Below are positions 26,301 through 34,100 of a stretch of 44,448 bases of DNA, one piece after another; the stretch's first letter is position 1; each line of letters begins with the position of its first letter. Source of the stretch: Acidobacteriota bacterium. GTDB lineage: Bacteria > Acidobacteriota > Vicinamibacteria > Vicinamibacterales > Fen-181. Below the pieces are notes generated by a model. The model had not been told where the DNA came from, did not search any database, and saw nothing but the letters and a program-made list of their open reading frames with translations. The DNA lies in the NCBI GenBank assembly GCA_017883185.1, contig JADGOB010000018.1, positions 1 through 44,448 on the forward strand, in the 5' to 3' direction. Position numbers and translations under genes: made by a program.

Positions 26301-26344
26301 CCACTCCGGGAGTGATTTCGGCGGCGAAATTACTCCCGGAGTGG
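26301..26344 (-). terminator. 44-bp hairpin with 20-bp arms between the POT transporter and the response regulator
   Basis: The left arm is 26301-26320 (CCACTCCGGG...), the loop is GCGG (26321-26324) and the right arm is 26325-26344. All 20 pairs match except one position, a G-T wobble. It follows the POT stop by 16 bases on the minus strand, and a T-containing TTGTCCTT follows, so it can act as its terminator. The length and symmetry are far beyond what termination needs, so a mobile palindrome is also possible. Confidence 0.7.
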
Positions 26345-26360
26345 TACTTGGCCGCGGCGA

Positions 26361-27890
26361 TCAGGCGTTGCCCGGCCACGGAGTCGTGCCTGGCTGAGGT
26401 TGACGGCCGTTCATCACCAGGCCGCCACCGCCGAGCGCCAGGAAGATCAGGGCCTGCACGCCGGTCCGGTACTGCGGGGGCGACGTCGAGAACGCCAGGT
26501 AGAGGAAAAACGCCCCCAGCAGGAAGATCAGGCCGTAGGCGCCATACATCAGCATCCGTGCGCCACGCCGCGCCTCGGGTGTGTCCTTGCCGAATCGTCG
26601 CGAGAAAAAGATCAGGCCTACCGCGGCGACGACGTCGAGGGCTACGAAGAGCAGCCAGAAGAGCCGCGCTCGTTCCGACGCCATCGGGGTATCGATGACC
26701 GGCACCATGATCTTTGCGTACAGATAGGAGCCGATGTTGCTCCCGAGCAGCGAGCCGAGCACGCCGTACAGGAACGCGTAGCCCATGTAGACCGCCTTGC
26801 GGTCCTCGGGCGCCAGGAGTCCCACGTAGCTGTAGTACTTCGGGTGGGCCGTCATCTCGCCGATCGAGAACACCGCGATGCCGAGCACGAATGCCCAGGG
26901 ATTCCGCGACGCCGCGAGGCACAGGAACCCGAGTGCGCCGATCGACATGCCGATGACCATGGTGGGCAGCGCCGGCCGGTTCTTCACGATGCGGCTGACG
27001 AGCACCTGGAGCAGGATGATGGTGCCGGCGTTGATCGAGGTGACGTGTTCGGCGTCGAACGCGAAGGTCCATGGCAGGCCCACCGCCTGGAAGGCCGAGG
27101 TCAGGGCCGCGCTGACCGGCGCGCGGTCCACGAAGTCGCGAAGGTAGTAGAGGACCGTCCCGAAATTCTGGAAGTAGAGGACCCAGAAGCCGGAGTAGAC
27201 GACGATCATCAGCATGAAGCGCGAATCGCCGAGTACCTCGGCGGCGCCCATCAGCGTGTCCTTGAGCTTCTTGGTGCTCCCGGTTCCCGGGGGATCGCGG
27301 AACACGAAGATCGTGGGCAGCAGCATGAGGCCGGTGTAGATGGCCGACGCGGCAAACACATACCGCCAAGACCAGCCGCGGAGCACGCTGACGACCAGCG
27401 GCGCCAGGAAGGCGCCGAGGTTAATCATCCAGTAGTAGATGCCGAAGCCGAACGCGGAGTTCGTTTCGTCCGTCGTGCGCGCGATCGTTCCCGAGATGAT
27501 CGGCTTGAAGAGGCCTGAGCCGGTGGCCATGATGAGCAGGGCCAGGAACACCAGCGCGTAGCTCGACATGTACCCGGCGGCAAAGTAGCCGCACGTGAGG
27601 AATGAGAATGCCACCATCAGCATCCGGCGATAGCCGTAGCGGTCGGCGAGGGCGCCGCCGAGGATCGGCAGCACGTAGGTGGCCGCGTAGATGATGCCCT
27701 GCAGGAAGCCCACCGCCTCGACGCTCTCGCCCAGCCCACCGCTGGCCACGCTGCTGGTCAGGTAGATGGCCAGCACGGAGTTCATCCCGTAGTAGGCGGC
27801 GCGCTCGAACAGCTCCATGACGTTCGCGGTCCAGAACGTCGCGGGGAATCCGCTGCGGGGCCGGGACGAGGCGGTATCGACAGCAGACAT
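26361..27890 (-). CDS. POT/PTR family proton-coupled oligopeptide transporter
   Basis: This inner-membrane symporter takes up di- and tripeptides with protons. It has 509 residues and about 12-14 hydrophobic helices. Family signs are the helix-1 motif MELFERAAYYGMNSVLAIYL (a variant of ExxERFxYYG), the PILGGALADRYGYRR loop between helices 2 and 3, and FGIYYWMINLGAFLAP (PTR2 signature-like). The ExxER motif is kept as ELFER. ATG 27890 is chosen because GGGAG lies six bases before it; an upstream ATG at 27908 is also in frame. With the six peptidases nearby it completes a peptide-feeding set. The 44-bp hairpin ends the unit. Confidence 0.92.
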   Translation of the reverse strand: MSAVDTASSRPRSGFPATFWTANVMELFERAAYYGMNSVLAIYLTSSVASGGLGESVEAVGFLQGIIYAATYVLPILGGALADRYGYRRMLMVAFSFLTCGYFAAGYMSSYALVFLALLIMATGSGLFKPIISGTIARTTDETNSAFGFGIYYWMINLGAFLAPLVVSVLRGWSWRYVFAASAIYTGLMLLPTIFVFRDPPGTGSTKKLKDTLMGAAEVLGDSRFMLMIVVYSGFWVLYFQNFGTVLYYLRDFVDRAPVSAALTSAFQAVGLPWTFAFDAEHVTSINAGTIILLQVLVSRIVKNRPALPTMVIGMSIGALGFLCLAASRNPWAFVLGIAVFSIGEMTAHPKYYSYVGLLAPEDRKAVYMGYAFLYGVLGSLLGSNIGSYLYAKIMVPVIDTPMASERARLFWLLFVALDVVAAVGLIFFSRRFGKDTPEARRGARMLMYGAYGLIFLLGAFFLYLAFSTSPPQYRTGVQALIFLALGGGGLVMNGRQPQPGTTPWPGNA

Positions 27891-27928
27891 GTCACTCCCG
27901 TGGGGCAAGGCGTCAGCCCTGCCCGTTC

Positions 27929-29452
27929 CTACCGTTCGCTGATCACGATGCGTCGACCGTCATACGCCGGGCGAATCGTGCCCTTCTCGCGGATGTACGT
28001 GATGAGCGTCTCCAGGCGCGGCTTGCCCGTATCCTGGACTGCCAGCCCCTTCAGCGCGTAGCCGGCGAAGTACGAGTTGGTGACACCGTTGTACGTCCGG
28101 CTGTCGTCGAGCGGTTGGCCGCCGATGGTGACCTCCACCAGTTCCTTGTTCTGCAGGCGGTAGCGGATGCCCGACACGGCCGGGGAGTAGCGCTGGAGGA
28201 TCTGGCGGATTTCCTTGCCGGTCGCCTTGAACGTGATCACGGTGTTGTTGAACGGGTCGAGCGTCACCAGGTCCCCGCGCGTGATCGCGCCCCGGAGGAG
28301 CGGCGCGCGGATGCCGCCGAGGTTCTCAACCGCGAAGTCGGCGTTGAACGACTCGCGCAGCGCGTCCGACATCAGGTGGTATTCCGCCATGTCGTCGCCG
28401 CGGCTGCTGAATTCGCCGGCGGCCTGCCCGATCACCTCGCCGTAACGGAGAGCAATCGGCTTCCAGAACTGGCCGACGACCGCGGCTATGCCCGGGTCTT
28501 CGGGGATGTCCGGGCTGACGGGAATCAGTTGCGCGCGGTACCGATCCACGTGCCACGCACCCGTCTCGTCCTTGGCGAAGAGCAGGTCCAACCGGCCCAG
28601 TTCTCCGGCCCACTGGTGCGCCTGGACGATGACTGTGCCGTTCACGGACGCCGCCTTGAGTTCCTGCGAGTGCCAGACCAGTTCGCCGGACGGGATGCGG
28701 CTGTGCGAATGACCGCCCACGATCACGTCGATCTCGGGGACCTCGACGGCGATCCGCTGGTCCATGTCCTCGCCGGCGTGCGAGAGCAGGACGATGATGT
28801 CGACCTGCGTCCGCAGCGTGGCCACCGTCTGCCTGGCGGCCGGGATTTCGTCCGTGACGTCGAACGTCTCTTTTCCGGCAGGGTAGGTGGCCGCTTCCTT
28901 CGTCATCAGGCCGAACACGCCCACCCGAACTCCGCCGACCTTGCGGATGACGTAGGGCAACACCATCGGCTTCGACGTGGTGCGATCGGTGACGTTCGCG
29001 CAGACCAGCTCGTACTTGGTCATCGCGATCAGTTTCCGCACCTGCGCCGCCGTGTTGTTGAACTCGTGGTTGCCAAGCGTGCCCATGTCGTAGCCCACGG
29101 CGTTCATGGCTGCCACGTCGGCTTCGCCGTGGTACTCGATCGAGAACGGCGTGCCGTCCGAGTAGTCCCCGATATCGACCAGCCACGTGGGCACGGCCCG
29201 CTTGTCGAGTTCCTGCCGGATGTGCTTGATGAGCGTGGCCCGGCGGGCGATCCCCCCGATGTCCTTGTAGACGCGAAGCCCCTGCAGTTCCCGGCCCGAT
29301 GCGGCGGAATCGGGATAGCTGAACGGGAGCATGTGACCGTGCGTGTCGTTCGTGTGGAGAATGGTCAGCGACGCGGTCTGTGCGGCTGCGAACGGAGCCG
29401 CCGCCAGCAGCGAAACGGCGATGGCCATGAACAGACAGTTGAGCTTTCTCAC
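27929..29452 (-). CDS. Exported 5'-nucleotidase/UDP-sugar hydrolase family metallophosphatase
   Basis: This periplasmic enzyme should remove phosphate from nucleotides or related esters for salvage. It has 507 residues from GTG 29452, chosen because GAAGGA is seven bases upstream and the extra residues (MRKLNCLF) complete a signal peptide (MAIAVSLLAAAPFAAAQ). ATG 29428 is the alternative. The metallophosphoesterase motifs are LHTNDTHGH (D36, H38), DIGDYSDG, GNHEFNN and VGGHSHSRI. The 5'-nucleotidase C-terminal domain follows (about 320-500: GGIRAPLLRGAITRGDLVTL, FNNTVI). It is 38 bases from the POT gene on the same strand, possibly one transcript, and divergent from the aldehyde dehydrogenase. 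Confidence 0.93.
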   Translation of the reverse strand: MRKLNCLFMAIAVSLLAAAPFAAAQTASLTILHTNDTHGHMLPFSYPDSAASGRELQGLRVYKDIGGIARRATLIKHIRQELDKRAVPTWLVDIGDYSDGTPFSIEYHGEADVAAMNAVGYDMGTLGNHEFNNTAAQVRKLIAMTKYELVCANVTDRTTSKPMVLPYVIRKVGGVRVGVFGLMTKEAATYPAGKETFDVTDEIPAARQTVATLRTQVDIIVLLSHAGEDMDQRIAVEVPEIDVIVGGHSHSRIPSGELVWHSQELKAASVNGTVIVQAHQWAGELGRLDLLFAKDETGAWHVDRYRAQLIPVSPDIPEDPGIAAVVGQFWKPIALRYGEVIGQAAGEFSSRGDDMAEYHLMSDALRESFNADFAVENLGGIRAPLLRGAITRGDLVTLDPFNNTVITFKATGKEIRQILQRYSPAVSGIRYRLQNKELVEVTIGGQPLDDSRTYNGVTNSYFAGYALKGLAVQDTGKPRLETLITYIREKGTIRPAYDGRRIVISER

Positions 29453-29640
29453 GCAGGTGTCCTTCGGTGCAGCCGTCCACGGACGGCGGTGATTGGGGCG
29501 CGACCACAGAATCCTAGCGCAGGAGCCGGGGAATGGAAAATAAAGAAATGACTCCCGATCCCGGTTCCACTGGTTTACGCTAGCCCGGACCTGGGCCGCA
29601 TCCCTGGCCCATACGTTCATCCTACACCGGGGAGGCTGCG

Positions 29641-31119
29641 GTGAACCGGCACTTCATCGACAACGCATTTGTCACCGGCCAGCCGGCCGGCGAGATCGTA
29701 GTCCAGAACCCCGCGACCGAGGAGACGCTGGACTGCGTCCCGCTCGGCAGCGCCGCGGACGTCGGCCGGGCCGTGGCTGCCGCACAGGCCGCATTTCCAG
29801 CCTGGAAGCGGATGCCGGCCGTAGAACGCGCGAACCTGCTCCACGATGTCGCGCGCGCCATCAAGGCCGACGGGGAACACCTCACCCGGCTGCTCACGCT
29901 CGAAGAGGGGAAGCCGCTCACCGAAAACGAGGAGGAGATCACCTGGACGTGGTCCACCTTCGACTACTACGCCGAACTCGGGCGGAACGGCCGCGGCCGC
30001 GTCCTGCCGTCGCCCGAAGATGGCCAGCTCTCGCTCGTCCTCAAGGAACCCTACGGCGTAGTCGGCTGCATCGTCCCGTGGAACTACCCGCTGCTCCTGC
30101 TGGCATGGAAGGTGGCCCCAGCGTTGGCGGCCGGCAATACCGTGGTCATCAAGCCAAGCGAGATGACGCCGCTGGCCACGCTGCGGCTGTGCAAGACGGC
30201 CTTTTCCTGCCTGCCGCCCGGCGTGGTCAACGTTGTGACGGGGGACGGGACGACCGGCGCGGCGTTGGTTTCCCATCCCGGCGTGCCGATGGTGGCCTTC
30301 ACCGGGTCGCTGGCGACGGGGCAGGCAATTGCCGCGGCGGCCGGTCCGATGATGAAGCGGACGCACCTGGAGCTCGGCGGCAAGGACGCGTTCGTGATTG
30401 CGGAGGATGCGGATCCCGAGATCGCGGCGAGAGCGATTGCCTACGCGGCGCTCATCAACGCCGGACAGGTGTGCACCAGCACCGAGCGGGTCTACCTCCC
30501 GCGCGCTCGCGCGCCACAGTTCACCGACGCGATCGTCGATCTCGTCCGCTCGCTTCGCCTTGGCAACGGCCTCGACGCGGGCACCGACATCGGGCCGATG
30601 ATCGGGCCGCGCTATCGCGCGAAGGTCATCGACCACATCCAGGACGCCGTGCAGCGCGGTGCCCGGGTCCTGACAGGGGGGCGTGTGCCCTCCGGCCCGG
30701 GGTTCTTCCATGAACCGACTGTCCTGGTCGGCGTCGATCACTCGATGAAGATCATGACCGAGGAGACGTTCGGCCCGGCCATCCCGATCATGGCCTACGA
30801 CACGTTCGACGAAGCCGTGGCGCTCGCCAACGACAGCATGTTCGGCCTCGGCGCGTGCCTGTGGACGAGCGACCCGCGCAAGGCCCGCCTGTTCTTCGAA
30901 GAGGTGAAGGCGGGCACGATCTGGATCAACGATCCGCTCACCGACAACTACGCCGGCCCGTTCGGCGGGATGAAATACTCGGGCGGTGGCCGCGAGCTTG
31001 GCGAAGAAGGCCTGGAGGCCTTCCGCGAGACCAAGCACGTCCACTGGGACATCGAAGCGCGGCCGAAAGGGTGGTGGCTGCCGTACTCGCCTTGTTCCAT
31101 CAGTCGTGAGGTAAAATAA
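29641..31119 (+). CDS. NAD(P)-dependent aldehyde dehydrogenase
   Basis: This is a cytoplasmic oxidoreductase of the ALDH superfamily (492 residues) that converts an aldehyde to its acid. The start is GTG 29641, with GGGGAGG upstream. Conserved residues are visible: VPWNYPLLLLAWK (catalytic Asn region), KPSEMTP (cofactor binding), FTGSLATG, LELGGKDAF (E244) and NAGQVCTSTE (C278, the nucleophile). The closest types are betaine- or lactaldehyde-like ALDHs; the substrate cannot be fixed. It is 42 bases upstream of the giant carboxylase on the same strand, so the two are probably co-transcribed. Confidence 0.93.
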   Translation: MNRHFIDNAFVTGQPAGEIVVQNPATEETLDCVPLGSAADVGRAVAAAQAAFPAWKRMPAVERANLLHDVARAIKADGEHLTRLLTLEEGKPLTENEEEITWTWSTFDYYAELGRNGRGRVLPSPEDGQLSLVLKEPYGVVGCIVPWNYPLLLLAWKVAPALAAGNTVVIKPSEMTPLATLRLCKTAFSCLPPGVVNVVTGDGTTGAALVSHPGVPMVAFTGSLATGQAIAAAAGPMMKRTHLELGGKDAFVIAEDADPEIAARAIAYAALINAGQVCTSTERVYLPRARAPQFTDAIVDLVRSLRLGNGLDAGTDIGPMIGPRYRAKVIDHIQDAVQRGARVLTGGRVPSGPGFFHEPTVLVGVDHSMKIMTEETFGPAIPIMAYDTFDEAVALANDSMFGLGACLWTSDPRKARLFFEEVKAGTIWINDPLTDNYAGPFGGMKYSGGGRELGEEGLEAFRETKHVHWDIEARPKGWWLPYSPCSISREVK

Positions 31120-31161
31120 TGGGCTTGCCGTCGCCATCATCCTGATACAACCCGTGAGGTC

Positions 31162-34100
31162 ATGATGTCCGCAGACTTCCAGCGCGTAGCCATCGTCAAC
31201 CGCGGCGAGCCGGCGATGCGCGTGGTCCATGCCATTCGCGAATTCAACCTGGAACGCTCCACAGGGATCAGCACCATCGCGCTCTTCACCGAACCGGATC
31301 GTCGGTCGCGCTTCGTGCGCGAGGCTGACGAATCGTACAGCCTCGGTCCGGCGACCTTCGTGGATGATGCGGACGGGCAACGGAAGCCGACCTACTTGAA
31401 TTACGACCGGCTGGAGCAGGCGCTGGTGGCGGTCCAGGCCGATGCGGTCTGGGTCGGGTGGGGGTTCGTGGCCGAACGCGCCGACTTCATCGAGCTGTGC
31501 GACCGGATCGGGGTCACCTTCATTGGCCCGACCAGCCACGCGATTCGACGGCTGGGGGACAAGATCTCCGCGAAGCGGCTGGCCGAACAGGCGGGCCTCC
31601 GCGTGACGCCGTGGGGAGGCGAGGCCGCGGCCACGCTGGACGTCGCGTGGGTGCACGCCCAGCGTCTGGGCTACCCGGTCGTGGTGAAGGCGTCCGCGGG
31701 GGCGGGTGGCCGGGGCATCCGGCGCGCGTGGAGCGAATCGGAACTGGCGGCGGCCTTCGACAGCGCCCGGCGCGAGGCGGGGCGGACGTTCGGTGACGCC
31801 ACCGTGTACGTGGAACGCTGGCTCGAAGGCGTCCGCCACGTCGAAGTCCAGATCCAGGGCGATCACCACGGCGCGATGTGGGCGCTCGGCGTCCGCGATT
31901 GCACGATCCAGCGACGATTTCAGAAACTGCTGGCCGAAGCGCCGTCGCCCGCCCTGCTGGCCGGCGAAGAGCAGGCGCTGAAAGAGGCGGCCATTCGCCT
32001 GTGCCGGGCGGCCGACTACCAGGACGCGGCCACCGTCGAGTTCCTGTTCGACCCTTCCACGCGCCAGTTCTCCCTGATGGAGGTCAACCCGCGCCTCCAG
32101 GTCGAGCACCCGGTCACCGAGCTCACCACCGGCGTTGACCTGGTGAAGCTGTCGCTGCACGTGGCGCGCGGCGGGCGGCTCGAGGGCGAGCCGCCAGTGA
32201 CGACGGGCCATGCCATCGAGGTGCGGTTGAACGCGGAGAACGTGGACGCCGGGTTCTCCGCGGCTCCGGGCGAGATCGAGCTGTTGCGCCTGCCGACTGG
32301 GCCGGGCCTCCGCGTGGACTCGGGCGTCGCCGAGGGCGACCTCATCCCACCCGAATTCGGCTCGATGTTCGCGAAGCTGTCGGCCCTGGGACACACGCGC
32401 GAGGAGGCGCTGGGCCGCCTGAAGCGGGCCCTGGCCGAAAGCGCCATCGTGGTGAAAGGCGGGACGACGAATCGGACGTTCCTGTTGCAACTGCTCGACC
32501 GCGACGAAGTGCGGGCCGGGCGGGTGGACGTCGGCTGGCTCGATCGATCGAGCCAGCGGCCGGTGATCGGCCCCGGCGACCACGCGGGGATCGCGCTCCT
32601 CCAGGCGGCCATCGAAGTGTACGGCGCGGAATCGGAAGCGGAACTCGAGGAGTTCTTCTCGTCGTCCGCCCGCATGAAGCCGACGTGCCGGCCCGACGTG
32701 GGGCGCCAGGTGGAGATCGGCTACCTGGGCCACCGTTACCAGTTCAAGGTGTATCGCCAGGGACTGCAGGAATACCGGATCGACGTGGCCGGCACGCGCA
32801 TCGACCTGAGCGTGGAGCGGCTCGGGCCGTGCGAGCGGTGGACGACTCACGGCGAGCATCGTTACCGCGTGCTGTCGCTCGTTCAGGGCTACACGCACCT
32901 GATCGAGGTTGACGGCGTCCAGCATCGCATCTCCCGGGCCGACGCCGGCATCGTCCGCGCGCCAGGCCCGGCGATGGTCGTTGGCGTCAACGTGAAGGCG
33001 GGCGACCACGTCTCGGCGGGGGACCGCCTCGCCGTCCTCGAGTCGATGAAGATGGAACTGGCCGTCACCGCGCCGTTCTCGGGCACGATCCGCCAGGTCA
33101 TGGTGATGGCGAACGCCCAGGTGGGTGCTGGCACGCCATTGCTGCACGTCGACGCCGCGCGCGACGAGAGCGGCGACGAGGAAGGCGTTCGCGTCGCGTT
33201 CGAGGGGATCTCGCTGTTGAAGCAGCGCCCCGAGCGCCGCGTGTCCCGGACCCGCGCGATCCTCGAGGGCGTGAAGGCCGGCTTCGGCGAGCTGAAGCGG
33301 GGTCCCGGGCACCGCGCGCCGGTGCTGCTCCTCACCCTCCGACGCCTGATGCTCGGGTTCGATGTCGATCCCGTGGAGTCGAAGCGTCTCGTCAGCGAGT
33401 ACGTGCGCGCGTCCCAGGCGCTCGAGGAGGGGGACCCGGAACGGCGACGCGCAGAAGACGACCTGCTGCGCATCTTCGCGGACGTCTCGGCGGTGTTTGG
33501 GCGCCACGCGGCGCCGGAGGGCAGCGACGCGGACGGGACGCTCAGCGCGGAAGAATACCTCTTCACGTACCTCCGGACGCTGGAGGCCAGGGGCGGCGAT
33601 CTGCCGCGCGCATTCCTCGACAAGCTGCAGCGCGCCCTGGCTCACTACGGCGTGGACACGCTCGAGCCGACCTCAGCCCTGCGCGAAAGCCTGCTGTGGA
33701 TGTTCAAGTCCCACCGCCGGGTGGACCAGCAGGTGGACGCCGTCGCGGCGGTGCTCGAGCAGCGCCTGGTCCGCGACGACACGGCGGACGTCCCCGGCTT
33801 TCTCGCCCTGCTCGACCGGCTGATTGCCGTGTCACGACATCGTTACCCTGGCGTCTGCGACGTGGCGCGCGACGTGCGCTATCGGGCGTTCGACCGTCCC
33901 GCCTTCGAGCAGTTGCGACGGTCCGTCTACGCGACGATGGAGGCGCACCTGGCGACGCTCGCTCGCGACCCGTACGGTGCGGACCGCCGGGCGCGGATCG
34001 CGGCGCTCGTGGAGTGCCCGCAGCCGCTGAAGGAGCTGTTCGCACCCCGCTTCGACCAGGCCACGCCGGTCGTGCGCGAGGTCATGCTCGAAGTGCTGAC

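Noticed and set aside
29617-33645. A 1342-codon open frame on the minus strand opposite the aldehyde dehydrogenase and carboxylase
   Set aside because: It mirrors the codon pattern of two well-identified plus-strand genes, shows no family motif and is rich in Arg/His/Gly as expected of GC-rich shadows. Other long antisense frames (for example 8603-11185, 33832-36381) fail for the same reason.
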